A stretch of DNA of 18,724 bases from assembly GCA_002439805.1 (NCBI GenBank), contig DJPQ01000116.1, positions 1 to 18,724 of the forward strand, in the 5' to 3' direction. The notes under the pieces were generated by a model. The model worked only from the letters and a program-made list of their open reading frames with translations. It was not told the origin of the DNA and searched no databases. This DNA comes from Bacteroidales bacterium UBA6408 (lineage in GTDB: Bacteria > Bacteroidota > Bacteroidia > Bacteroidales > UBA932). Shown here in pieces: positions 7,338 to 15,892 of the stretch (position 1 is the first letter of the stretch; each line of letters starts with the position of its first letter). The translations under genes were made by a program, and so were the position numbers.

Positions 7338-8369
7338 ATGAAACTTGAAAAATATGAAGGAAATCCGGTGCTGTCACCAGAACCCGGCAGCAGTTGGGAG
7401 AGTCTCGTGTGCTGCAACCCGGGAGTCATACATGACGGAAAGAAATTCATCATGCTGTACCGTGCCGCCGGAAATGACAGGGAGCATGTAATCCGCTTCG
7501 GTCTCGCCGAGAGTGAGGACGGATTCCATTTCAGACGAGTCTCGTCCGCTCCCGCGTTCTGCCCGAGCGCCGACGGATTCGACAGCGGGTGCGTGGAAGA
7601 CCCGCGAATCGTCAGGTTTGGGGATAGTTTCTACATAACCTATGCCTACCGTCCGATGGCTCCGGGACAGTACTGGACATTTCCGCATGATGTGGTTCTG
7701 AAGCCGCAGTGCGACTCTTTTGCCCCGAAGGCCTGGGCCGAGAACCTCGGGAACTCCGCCCTTGCGGTCACACGGGACTTCAAGTCTTTCCGCAGGCTCG
7801 GGAGGCTCACTTCACCGGTTCTGGACGACAGGGACGTGATTCTTTTCCCCGAGAAGATAGGGGGAAAGTTTGTGATGCTCCATCGCCCGAAGGAATTTGT
7901 GGGTCAGAAATACGGAGTGGAATATCCGTCGATATGGCTTAAGTTTTCCTCCGACCTGCTTGACTGGGAAGACAAGCCGAGCCATCTGCTGATGACCGGG
8001 CGTTCTGGCACATGGGAGGAAAAAATCGGCGGCGGCGCACCTCCTTTGCTTACCGACAGGGGCTGGCTGATGATCTATCACGGCGTGTCATCGGGAGGAA
8101 CCGGGGAATACAGCGCTGGAGCAGTCCTTCTGGACAGGGACAATCCGCTGAAAATCATCGCAAGGACACCGGAGCCGATACTCGTGCCAGAGTTCAGATT
8201 CGAGACGGACGGCTATTACTCCGGAATCGTGTTCCCGACGGGGAACGTGGTGGTCGGCGGAAGGCTCTATGTCTATTATGGGGCTGCCGACAAATATGTC
8301 GGCGTCGCCACCTGCCCGCTTGACAGTCTCCTCGACTTCCTGACGAAGGAGTGCGCAACTGAAAGATAA
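7338..8369 (+). CDS. GH130 beta-mannoside phosphorylase
   Basis: This 343-residue cytoplasmic protein has no signal peptide and shows the five-bladed propeller pattern of GH130. Motifs include NPVLSP at 9-14, NPGVIHDGKKFIMLYRA at 27-43, the family signature VEDPRI at 86-91 with candidate catalytic Asp88, LFPEKIGGKFVMLHRP at 169-184, and WEEKIGGGAPP then GWLMIYHGV at 226-250, which hold basic residues likely to bind phosphate. GH130 phosphorylases convert a beta-mannoside plus phosphate to alpha-mannose-1-phosphate. A loop of about 25 extra residues around 107-132 (including GQYWTFPHD) is uncommon in my reading of the family. The length is nearer mannooligosaccharide phosphorylases (GH130_2) than the longer mannosylglucose phosphorylases (GH130_1), but I cannot settle the subfamily. 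It lies between the symporter and susC genes, consistent with processing imported disaccharides. Confidence 0.9.
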   Translation: MKLEKYEGNPVLSPEPGSSWESLVCCNPGVIHDGKKFIMLYRAAGNDREHVIRFGLAESEDGFHFRRVSSAPAFCPSADGFDSGCVEDPRIVRFGDSFYITYAYRPMAPGQYWTFPHDVVLKPQCDSFAPKAWAENLGNSALAVTRDFKSFRRLGRLTSPVLDDRDVILFPEKIGGKFVMLHRPKEFVGQKYGVEYPSIWLKFSSDLLDWEDKPSHLLMTGRSGTWEEKIGGGAPPLLTDRGWLMIYHGVSSGGTGEYSAGAVLLDRDNPLKIIARTPEPILVPEFRFETDGYYSGIVFPTGNVVVGGRLYVYYGAADKYVGVATCPLDSLLDFLTKECATER

Positions 8370-8389
8370 CACACTAAACAATAAACCAA

Positions 8390-11300
8390 ATGAAAGCAAA
8401 ACTCATTTCCAAACTTCTGTGCATCGCCTCATTGGCTTTCGCATGGCCGGATACGGCCGGGGCGCAGACTCTCGGAGTACGAGGAAGGGTTTCCGACTCA
8501 GCCGGGGTGCCGGTTGTCGGGGCTTCCGTCATCGCCGGACAGAGCAACTGGACCACGACCGACGAAAAAGGCTCCTGGTCTCTGAACGGCGTAGAAAAGG
8601 ATGCCGTCCTCACCGTGAACTGCCTCGGATATGTCGAGCAGAAAGTCAATGTGGCCTCACGCAGCGTGATTGACATAGTCCTGACCGAAGAAAAATCGCT
8701 CCTCGACGAGACTGTGGTCATCGGCTACGGAAAGATGAAGAAGAGCGACCTCACGGGCTCCGTCTCATCCATCGACCCTGAAAAGCTGCTGGTGACTCCG
8801 GCTAACAGCGTGGAAGGCCTGATGCAGGGACGCATCGCCGGCGTGCAGGTCATCAATAACTCACAGGATCCCGGCGCGGCTTCCGTCGTCCGCATCCGAG
8901 GCAACTCGTCGATAAACGGCTCCAACGCCCCTCTCCTTGTCATCGACGGCTTCCCGTACGGAGACGCCGGCGAGCTCAAGCAGATTAACCCTCAGGACAT
9001 CGTCTCTATGGAGGTGCTCAAGGATGCATCTGCATCCGCAATCTATGGCTCCCGTGGCGCCAACGGAGTGATTCTCATCACCACGAACAGAGCCGGAAAG
9101 CCAAGGACGGAAATTGTAATCCGTCAGCAGACAACCGTCTCCGAATTTTCTTCCGAACTCAATCTCTGGAGGGACCCGGTGCTTATGGCCATACTTTCGA
9201 ACGAGTCCTACACCAACGCCGGGCTCGTGCCCCAATACACGGGAACCGTCAATGCGAACGGAGTCTATTACCCGTCAATCGACGAACTTCAGACCACCTG
9301 GACCACAAACACCAGATGGGATGACATCGTGTTCCGGAAGGCGCCTGTCTCGAACAACACGACCGTCCAGATCCGAAGTTCCAACGACAGAACCAGTTTC
9401 ACGGCCAGCGCGAACTATTTCCTCGACAACGGAATTTACATAAAGGACAATTACGACAAGTTCGGCGGACGCTTCGGCGTGGAGCACAAGGTCTATGACA
9501 ATCTCGTCGTGAAGGCCAACGCCAACATAAGCCACAGCCGCCGGCACAACAACGGCTACCTCTCCTACAACAGGAATCCCATTTTCCCGGTCTATAACGA
9601 CGACGGTTCCTACTGGACCTACAGCTCGACCGACTACTACCATCCGCTCGCAATCACCGACCTTCAGAAAAACACGGGAGAGGGGACAGACGTCATAGCG
9701 TTCGCAGGCTTTGACTGGGACATCATCCCCTGCCTGAAGCTCAGCGGGCAGTTCAACTACAAGCACGGGGAAAGCATAACCGACAAATACTATCCTAAGG
9801 TCTATACCGAGACCGGCGCCTACAACGACGGGTATGGGAGCATCGACAACTGGAAAGACGACAACATCGTCACCGACGTCTATGCCACATTCGACAAGAC
9901 GTTCGCGAACCGGCATCACCTCACCGTGATGGGCGGCTATTCATACGAAAACTATGTTTCACGCTCCTCCTCGCTTGCCGCCGTCGGGTTCGTGAACGAG
10001 GCTCTCGGAAACGAGAATCTCGCGGCCGGAGACTCCGAGAAATACCGCATCAGCAACGGAAAATACAGCAGCCGGCTCGTGTCAGGACTTGCCAGGGTCA
10101 ACTATGTCTATGACGAGCGCTACCTCTTCACCCTCACGGGACGCGCCGACGGCTCCTCAAAGTTCGGCTCCGGCAACAAGTGGGCGATGTTCCCTTCCGG
10201 GGCTGTGGGCTGGAATATGCACAATGAGTCGTGGATGAAGAACCAGAAGGTCATCAACCATCTGAAAATCAGGGCATCATACGGAGTTTCCGGAAATCAG
10301 GGAATCTCCGCCTACCGGACCCTCAGCCGCTACGGACAGCACAAATACTTCTACAACGGCTCATGGCAGACTGCCATAGGCCCGGGCTATCAGTCGGGCT
10401 ACACCGGACAGGACGGCATATATGCGGTCTGGAGCGGAATCGCGAACAAGGACCTCAAATGGGAATCGACGTCGCAGGTGGATGTGGGATTCGACATATC
10501 GCTCTTCGACAACAGGCTCAACTTCACTTTTGACTGGTATGACAAGCTCACCTACGACCTCCTCCGCGAGCGCAACATCGCCCCGTCGTCGGGCTACGAC
10601 AAGATGTGGGTTAACGACGGCACAATCAGAAACAGGGGCGTGGAGATGACCCTCGACGGAATCATATTCTCCAACAGGGGTTGGAAAGTCGGCGCGACGG
10701 CCGTGGCTTCGGTGAACCGTAACAAGGTTATCAGCCTCGGAAACTCCGTCACCTCCGGACTTATGAAAGACGAACGCACTGGGATGGAATACGAGTGGTC
10801 GGGCAACCAGCTTGAGCAGTTCCGCGCCTACACCAACATCCTCGCTGTGGGTCAGCCTATGTTCGTGTTCTATGGCTACAGGACCGACGGAATCGTCCAG
10901 TCCCTTGAAGAAGGTCTCGCCGCAGGTCTTACGGGAAGCGACGCGGAGCCGGGAGAGTTCAAGTATATGGACATATACAATGCCGACGGAATGGAAACCG
11001 TGGATGAGAACGACCGCTGCATAATCGGAGACCCGAATCCGGACTGGACGGGGTCGCTGAACATCGACGTCGAGTGGAAGAATCTGGACTTCAACATATT
11101 CTTCAACGGTGTCTTCGGAAACGACGTTGTCAACACGCAGCGCTTCAATCAGCCGAGCAATATGCCGATGAGATGGACGAAGGACAACCCGACGAACAGC
11201 TATCCGCGTCTGAATGCAAACCGCCAGACAAAATTCTCCGACTGGTGGATTGAGGACGGCTCTTTCGTGAGAATACAGAATGTGTCCCTCGGCTACACCT

Positions 11301-11476
11301 TCCCGTTCAACAAGGTCGGCTGGCTCGACAGCATCCGCCTCTCCGTCAATGTGAACAACCTCTATACGTTCACTAAGTTCAGCGGCTATGACCCCGAGGT
11401 CGGAATGAACGGTCTTTACACCGGAGGGTATCCGCGCCTTAGAAAATGGACATTCGGGATTGACATCAAGTTTTAA
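8390..11476 (+). CDS. SusC-like TonB-dependent outer-membrane oligosaccharide transporter
   Basis: This 1028-residue outer-membrane protein has a signal peptide with likely cleavage after AGA (residues 23-25). Next come a carboxypeptidase-regulatory-like beta domain (about 29-100), a TonB box with the SusC-typical DETVVIGYG at 106-114, and a plug domain with GLMQGRIAGVQV, VRIRGNSSI, PLLVIDGFPYG and ASASAIYGSRGANGVILITT. A long beta-barrel ends in the aromatic signature WTFGIDIKF. It would pair with the SusD protein encoded 14 nt downstream and import manno-oligosaccharides using TonB energy. It starts 20 nt after the GH130 gene and belongs to the same operon. There is no N-terminal sigma-regulator extension, so it is not an ECF/anti-sigma-coupled transducer type. 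Family and role are firm; the substrate comes from the neighbours. Confidence 0.97.
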   Translation: MKAKLISKLLCIASLAFAWPDTAGAQTLGVRGRVSDSAGVPVVGASVIAGQSNWTTTDEKGSWSLNGVEKDAVLTVNCLGYVEQKVNVASRSVIDIVLTEEKSLLDETVVIGYGKMKKSDLTGSVSSIDPEKLLVTPANSVEGLMQGRIAGVQVINNSQDPGAASVVRIRGNSSINGSNAPLLVIDGFPYGDAGELKQINPQDIVSMEVLKDASASAIYGSRGANGVILITTNRAGKPRTEIVIRQQTTVSEFSSELNLWRDPVLMAILSNESYTNAGLVPQYTGTVNANGVYYPSIDELQTTWTTNTRWDDIVFRKAPVSNNTTVQIRSSNDRTSFTASANYFLDNGIYIKDNYDKFGGRFGVEHKVYDNLVVKANANISHSRRHNNGYLSYNRNPIFPVYNDDGSYWTYSSTDYYHPLAITDLQKNTGEGTDVIAFAGFDWDIIPCLKLSGQFNYKHGESITDKYYPKVYTETGAYNDGYGSIDNWKDDNIVTDVYATFDKTFANRHHLTVMGGYSYENYVSRSSSLAAVGFVNEALGNENLAAGDSEKYRISNGKYSSRLVSGLARVNYVYDERYLFTLTGRADGSSKFGSGNKWAMFPSGAVGWNMHNESWMKNQKVINHLKIRASYGVSGNQGISAYRTLSRYGQHKYFYNGSWQTAIGPGYQSGYTGQDGIYAVWSGIANKDLKWESTSQVDVGFDISLFDNRLNFTFDWYDKLTYDLLRERNIAPSSGYDKMWVNDGTIRNRGVEMTLDGIIFSNRGWKVGATAVASVNRNKVISLGNSVTSGLMKDERTGMEYEWSGNQLEQFRAYTNILAVGQPMFVFYGYRTDGIVQSLEEGLAAGLTGSDAEPGEFKYMDIYNADGMETVDENDRCIIGDPNPDWTGSLNIDVEWKNLDFNIFFNGVFGNDVVNTQRFNQPSNMPMRWTKDNPTNSYPRLNANRQTKFSDWWIEDGSFVRIQNVSLGYTFPFNKVGWLDSIRLSVNVNNLYTFTKFSGYDPEVGMNGLYTGGYPRLRKWTFGIDIKF

Positions 11477-11482
11477 AGGAGG
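11475..11482 (+). promoter_or_regulatory. Strong Shine-Dalgarno sequence for susD, overlapping the susC stop
   Basis: AAAGGAGG lies 8 nt before the susD ATG at 11491 and overlaps the last two bases of the susC TAA stop. Near-perfect anti-16S complements are uncommon in Bacteroidales, and most other starts in this window lack one. It may raise SusD output relative to SusC. Confidence 0.7.
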
Positions 11483-11490
11483 AATTTCAA

Positions 11491-13017
11491 ATGAAAAGAA
11501 TTAACAGTATATCACTTGTCATCGCGGCGGCGCTTATGTCGGCCTGCTCTCTTGAGGAGACGCCGTACGGATTTTACTCCGAGAATAACTTTCCCTCGAC
11601 GGAAGCCGATGCGGAAGCATCTGTCCTGTACATATATGATGCGATAAACTACATCGAGTACTCCCGCGCAATCGTGATGCTCGGAGGTATGAACTGCGAT
11701 GAGCTTGAGCCCAAGGGCGACGCCGTCCCGGCAACGCAGGACCTTGACGCATGGAGGCTCAACAATTTCAGGAGCAACACGACATTGGGCAACTATTTCA
11801 AATACTCCTACATCACTATAAACCGCGCCAATGCCGTCATAAAGAATGTCCCTAAGATGGATATAGACGAGTCTTTCCGCGACAGATATGTCGGCGAGGC
11901 CTATTTCATGAGGGGTTATTCCTATTTCAACCTCGCCCGCAATTTCGGGAGGGTCCCGATTCTCACGGATGTCGTCGAAACGCTTGGCGACACGCAGGCG
12001 TCACTTGCCGCGTCGCTGGACGAGATGTGGCAGAGAATCATTGAGGACTTCGAGACGGCCTGTTCGCTGCTCGGCTACTACGAGTCTCCGCAGACCGGAC
12101 GCGCCGACCTTGCGGCGGCTCAGGGAATGCTCGCGAAGTGCTACCTCCACCTCGCGTCGGCAAAGTCCAACGGTGTTCCGGAGTACAGGGACATGAGTTT
12201 CGACCCGGAGGAGTACTACGCCAAGGCGGCGGAATATGCGGCGAAAGTCGTTCTCAATCCGGAGCAGACGACCTACGGTTTCTCTGACAATCTGGAATCC
12301 ATCTATGACGTGGAGAAGCCTGACGGACCGGAACATATATTCATAATGTCCATGGACCGCACCGGAGCGAGCGAGGGGCAGTATTCCAAAATCTCCAAGA
12401 TGTACATCCCTTATGTCGCCGGAGGCACGATATATCTCAGGAATGAGGACGGAAGCCTTTCCCCGACGCACGACGGATGGAGCGAATACCGGACGACAAA
12501 GTCGTTTTATGATTCTTTTGAAAGCGGGGACAAGCGCCACGACGAACTCATCGTGAGCGAGGTCTATAACAAGGACGGAGAGGTTATCGCCGAGTACAAG
12601 AGCGACGGTACCGGAAAGCTTGCCTATCCTTTCTGCCGTAAGTTCATAGACCCGTCATTCGTGGGGGACAAGACATCGACCAAGCCGTATCTGCTCCGTT
12701 TCTCGGACGTCGCGCTTGTGTATGCCGAGGCCGCGGGCCCCACATCCGAGTCATATTCTCTCGTGAACCGCATCCGTACAAGGGCCGGGCTCGGGGAGCT
12801 CGCTCCGGGGCTCTCTGTTGAACTTTTCAGGCAGGCTGTGCTTCAGGAGCGACTCGCGGAACTCGCGTTCGAGGGGAACATCAGCTACGACCTCCGCCGC
12901 TGGAATCTGCTTCACACAAAAATCAGCACCGCCGTCTCTCAGGGACTTACGGCAGAGGATATGGTTTTCTATCCTATCCCTTCAATAGAGACCGACCTTA
13001 ACCCTAACATCAAGTAA
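11491..13017 (+). CDS. SusD-like surface glycan-binding lipoprotein
   Basis: This 508-residue lipoprotein has the signal peptide IAAALMSAC, with Cys19 as the lipidated residue followed by SLEE, an acidic stretch that favours surface export in Bacteroidetes. The body carries SusD/RagB features: YFMRGYSYFNLARNFGRVPIL around 138-158, the helical TPR-like regions, and near the C-terminus VNRIRTRAGL followed by QERLAELAFEGNISYDLRRWN, the usual closing motifs. It would form the lid of the SusC transporter and bind mannan oligosaccharides. It follows susC by 14 nt and precedes the next lipoprotein gene by 5 nt. The binding residues cannot be picked out without a structure. Confidence 0.96.
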   Translation: MKRINSISLVIAAALMSACSLEETPYGFYSENNFPSTEADAEASVLYIYDAINYIEYSRAIVMLGGMNCDELEPKGDAVPATQDLDAWRLNNFRSNTTLGNYFKYSYITINRANAVIKNVPKMDIDESFRDRYVGEAYFMRGYSYFNLARNFGRVPILTDVVETLGDTQASLAASLDEMWQRIIEDFETACSLLGYYESPQTGRADLAAAQGMLAKCYLHLASAKSNGVPEYRDMSFDPEEYYAKAAEYAAKVVLNPEQTTYGFSDNLESIYDVEKPDGPEHIFIMSMDRTGASEGQYSKISKMYIPYVAGGTIYLRNEDGSLSPTHDGWSEYRTTKSFYDSFESGDKRHDELIVSEVYNKDGEVIAEYKSDGTGKLAYPFCRKFIDPSFVGDKTSTKPYLLRFSDVALVYAEAAGPTSESYSLVNRIRTRAGLGELAPGLSVELFRQAVLQERLAELAFEGNISYDLRRWNLLHTKISTAVSQGLTAEDMVFYPIPSIETDLNPNIK

Positions 13018-13022
13018 GCATC

Positions 13023-14636
13023 ATGAAAAGGACAATATTATTTGCGTGCCTTGCGGCGTCACTGCTTCTTTCATGCAGGAAAGACCCGTGGGCGGCTGTG
13101 GAAAAGGGTGACTGGAACAACGACCACAACATCATTGAAATCAAGTTCGCAGGGCAGGCCGGGCTTGCCAAAGTCGAGGACACCGATGCGGAGACCGGAG
13201 TCGTGAAGGTTCAGCTCGCGTCATTCCTCATCGAAGACAAGTCAAAGGTCCGGGTCGATAAGCTCATAACGAGCTACAAGGCAGAATGCGACGTCAAAAC
13301 AGGTGATTTTATGGATTTTACGGCCGGGACACCGACAATCACCGTCAAATCCCCGACAGGGCTGTGCAGGACATACTCCATCGATGCGAGCGATTTCTCG
13401 GAAGACCTTCTCGGATGCTATGCAATCAGGGGCAGCTATGTCTGGGGCGGAACCGGGAACGCCTACGGAGGGGCGGCCATGCTTGCTCCGGAATCAAAGA
13501 GCTGGTGCTGGAACGAAAGGGATGGCCATGGACCGCAGGCGGAGTATGACGACTATCTCGAGTTCACGTTTGAAGAAATCACGGATGAGGGAAACGTGAG
13601 GGGAAAGTGCATGCACTACGGCGGAGCCGACGGAAAGCACTGGAACGGGATATTCGCAGCGGCCATGAACAAGGAGGGGAGCGTTGACATCGACCTTCGC
13701 AAGTTCTATCGTCAGATTCCTGTCGGGGAAAGCAGCTGGCTGAGGAACTATTCCGAGAACACCATTACTTTCACCGACCGGAGCGGGAGAAGCACCGTGG
13801 CCTCGCTGATTGATAAGGGAGAGCATGTCATAGGACAGACCGGCTCAAACGGCAATGATATGAAGGACAAGACGTTTGACTTCACCTCGGAGGCTTTCCA
13901 GTTCAAGCTTCAGGGCACTGATGACTGGACGAACATCTACAGCGACTATGACAAGTTCGCGAAGAAGCCGCGCACCTTCTTCGTCCTTGTCGAGAGAGTT
14001 GAAGCCGTCCCGGACGAGGCCAAGACTGAAGGCAGCGAGGGCGACACCGGCATTGCCGAGCCGGAACCGGAGCCGGAGCCGACGCTTGACATCGCCGGGA
14101 AATGGAAGGTCAGCAGCCTGAATGTCTATGGCGGCTCGGACTCTCCGGCATTCATAAAGCCTACGGACAAAAGCTGGTGCTTCAGCAACGTCACTGCGGA
14201 AAGCGACAACATCCTGACTATCACCCCGTCGGAAGAAAATCCTCTGGAAGGAATCGCGGACTATGCTCCGGGAGCGGACGGGAAGTATTGGAACTACATT
14301 TTCCTCGCGAAGTTCAACAAGGCGGACAGCACCAAGGACGTCGATTGCGGCAGATTCTATGGCTGGCTTCCTCACGGCGAGTCAAAGTACCGCGTCAGCG
14401 TCGCGGATATGACAATCTCTTTCACGTCCGGGGCCGTGACCTACACTGTGCCTGTGCTTCTTTCCGGAGACCACAAATATGGGGAGAAAAACCTGAATGT
14501 GCCGTCCGGATGCATAGGGCTTGACTATCCGTGCGGCGGTGTCAAGGGCAATTCCGCCTATTTCTGGACAGATTATGACAGGCTTGCCGTCTGCCCTATA
14601 AACTATGTGATGGTGTTCGAGAAACAGCAGGAATAA
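13023..14636 (+). CDS. Surface lipoprotein with tandem duplicated domains, candidate glycan-binding protein
   Basis: This 537-residue lipoprotein ends its signal peptide at LLLSC (Cys18). Residues about 25-120 form a small beta-rich domain of the sort often placed at the base of Bacteroidetes surface glycan-binding proteins. Two related domains follow, about 129-326 and about 357-535, joined by an acidic linker ending in four Glu-Pro repeats (346-353). Shared positions include ESKSWCW/TDKSWCF, GGADGKHWNGIF/PGADGKYWNYIF, KFYRQIPVGES/RFYGWLPHGES and YSDYDKF/WTDYDRL. The conserved aromatics suggest sugar-stacking sites. It occupies the SusE/SGBP position after susD, 2 nt before the GH26 gene. 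I recognise no catalytic motif. A role in holding mannan at the cell surface is inferred from context; a small lipocalin-like or uncharacterised fold is possible for the repeats. Confidence 0.8.
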   Translation: MKRTILFACLAASLLLSCRKDPWAAVEKGDWNNDHNIIEIKFAGQAGLAKVEDTDAETGVVKVQLASFLIEDKSKVRVDKLITSYKAECDVKTGDFMDFTAGTPTITVKSPTGLCRTYSIDASDFSEDLLGCYAIRGSYVWGGTGNAYGGAAMLAPESKSWCWNERDGHGPQAEYDDYLEFTFEEITDEGNVRGKCMHYGGADGKHWNGIFAAAMNKEGSVDIDLRKFYRQIPVGESSWLRNYSENTITFTDRSGRSTVASLIDKGEHVIGQTGSNGNDMKDKTFDFTSEAFQFKLQGTDDWTNIYSDYDKFAKKPRTFFVLVERVEAVPDEAKTEGSEGDTGIAEPEPEPEPTLDIAGKWKVSSLNVYGGSDSPAFIKPTDKSWCFSNVTAESDNILTITPSEENPLEGIADYAPGADGKYWNYIFLAKFNKADSTKDVDCGRFYGWLPHGESKYRVSVADMTISFTSGAVTYTVPVLLSGDHKYGEKNLNVPSGCIGLDYPCGGVKGNSAYFWTDYDRLAVCPINYVMVFEKQQE

Positions 14637-14638
14637 CG

Positions 14639-15811
14639 ATGAAAAGAGCATTTATGTTTATATGCGCTGCAGCCCTTCTCTCCGCCGGATGCGGAGAGAA
14701 GGCTCCGCAGCCTTCAGGAGAAGACACGCCGGTGGCGGATGTGGAACTCAGCCTTGCCGATGCCGGCGCGACGGCCGAAACTAAGTCCCTGTATTCCCAA
14801 CTGTGGGCGATTCAGGGCAAGGCGTGGATGTTCGGGCATCACGATGACCTGATGTACGGGCGCAAGTGGTACGGCATCGACGGCGGTTCCGACACAAAGG
14901 ATGTGTGCGGAGACTATCCGGCCGTCTATAGCCTTGACTTCGCGCAGATTATGGATGACAGGCGCGAGTCCTCCGCCGAGTCGAATGCCCTGCGGCGAAA
15001 ATGCGTCATTCAGGCCTACGACAGGGGAATGGTCATCACGGCCTGTGCCCATCTTAACAATCCTCTCACCGGAGGGGACTCATGGGACAACAGTTCCGCA
15101 GAGGTCGTGAAGGAGATTCTTGAGGAAGACTCCGAGGCCAATGTCAGGTTCAGGGGCTGGCTTGACAATCTCGCGGAGTTCGCCAACGGTCTCCGAGGCG
15201 GGGACGGCCGGATTATCCCGGTCATATTCCGCCCGTTCCACGAACACACGCAGACATGGTCATGGTGGGGGAAATCATGTACGACTGAAGATGAGTTCAT
15301 CTCGCTCTGGCGCTATACGGTGCGATACCTCAGGGACACTAAGGGCGTCCACAGTTTCATCTATGCGATTTCCCCTCAGATGGACAGCGCCAAGACTCAG
15401 GATGACTTCACTTTCAGATGGCCCGGGGACGAATGGGTGGACTTCATAGGCATGGACTGCTATCAGGGCATAAACAACAGTGTCTTCCTTAACAATCTGA
15501 AGGTTATGCAGAAAGTTTCGCAGGCGAAGAAAAAGCCGTGCGGAGTCACGGAAACGGGAGTCGAGGGCTTCAAGGTCAAGGACTATTGGATTACGAACAT
15601 CGCTGCGCCTATGGCCGGCAGGAAAGTTTCCCTCCTCGTCACATGGAGGAACAAGTACGACCCGGAAGAATCGGGCAACCACTACTTTTCCGTTTTTCCC
15701 GGGCACGTCTCGACAGACTCATTCATCGAAATGTACAAGAGGCAGGACACGGCCTTCTGCGGGGATCTCCCCGACATGTACTCACCAGCGGCAAACATCA
15801 CGGTCAAATAA
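14639..15811 (+). CDS. GH26 endo-beta-1,4-mannanase lipoprotein
   Basis: This 390-residue enzyme has a textbook lipobox, LSAGC, with Cys18 as anchor, followed by an acidic, Pro-containing stretch. The catalytic domain begins near residue 45. The acid/base is Glu202 in FRPFHEHTQTWSWWG and the nucleophile is Glu305 in VTETG; both motifs are typical of GH26 mannanases. Other family marks are MFGHHDD at 64-70, YSLDF at 97-101, and FIGMDCYQG at 269-277. It hydrolyses internal beta-1,4-mannosidic bonds and so makes the oligosaccharides that SusC/SusD import; lipid anchoring suggests action at the cell surface. It is the last gene of the rightward operon, 2 nt after the duplicated lipoprotein. It has no obvious carbohydrate-binding module. 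Mannanase activity is likely, although GH26 also includes a few beta-glucanases and xylanases. Confidence 0.94.
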   Translation: MKRAFMFICAAALLSAGCGEKAPQPSGEDTPVADVELSLADAGATAETKSLYSQLWAIQGKAWMFGHHDDLMYGRKWYGIDGGSDTKDVCGDYPAVYSLDFAQIMDDRRESSAESNALRRKCVIQAYDRGMVITACAHLNNPLTGGDSWDNSSAEVVKEILEEDSEANVRFRGWLDNLAEFANGLRGGDGRIIPVIFRPFHEHTQTWSWWGKSCTTEDEFISLWRYTVRYLRDTKGVHSFIYAISPQMDSAKTQDDFTFRWPGDEWVDFIGMDCYQGINNSVFLNNLKVMQKVSQAKKKPCGVTETGVEGFKVKDYWITNIAAPMAGRKVSLLVTWRNKYDPEESGNHYFSVFPGHVSTDSFIEMYKRQDTAFCGDLPDMYSPAANITVK

Positions 15812-15860
15812 GAAAGATATTTCATCGAACTTTCCAACGCCGCAGACTTGACCTGAAGCT

Positions 15861-15892
15861 GGTTGGTCGGCTAAAGCTTTAGCCGACCAACC
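15861..15892. terminator. Perfect 32-bp palindrome between convergent genes
   Basis: Two 16-bp arms (GGTTGGTCGGCTAAAG and its exact complement) meet with no spacer, centred at 15876/15877. The palindrome lies 49 nt after the mannanase stop and overlaps the last codons and TAA of the phosphopantetheinyl transferase gene. It probably stops transcription arriving from both sides, but neither side has the run of T residues expected of an intrinsic terminator, so the mechanism is uncertain. In RNA the innermost bases would have to form the loop. Confidence 0.6.

Noticed and set aside
9275..9919. Open frame of 214 codons on the minus strand within susC
   Set aside because: Val/Gly-rich, low-complexity translation antisense to a clear SusC beta-barrel; a shadow frame.
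12001..12540. Open frame of 179 codons on the minus strand within susD
   Set aside because: Arg-rich translation without motifs, antisense to a well-supported SusD gene.
14058..14081. Short Glu-Pro coding repeat, possibly a phase-variable tract
   Set aside because: Only four units of six bases with mixed codons (CCG, CCG, CCG after a GAA/GAG mix), so it is too short and imperfect for slippage; it reads as a normal interdomain linker.
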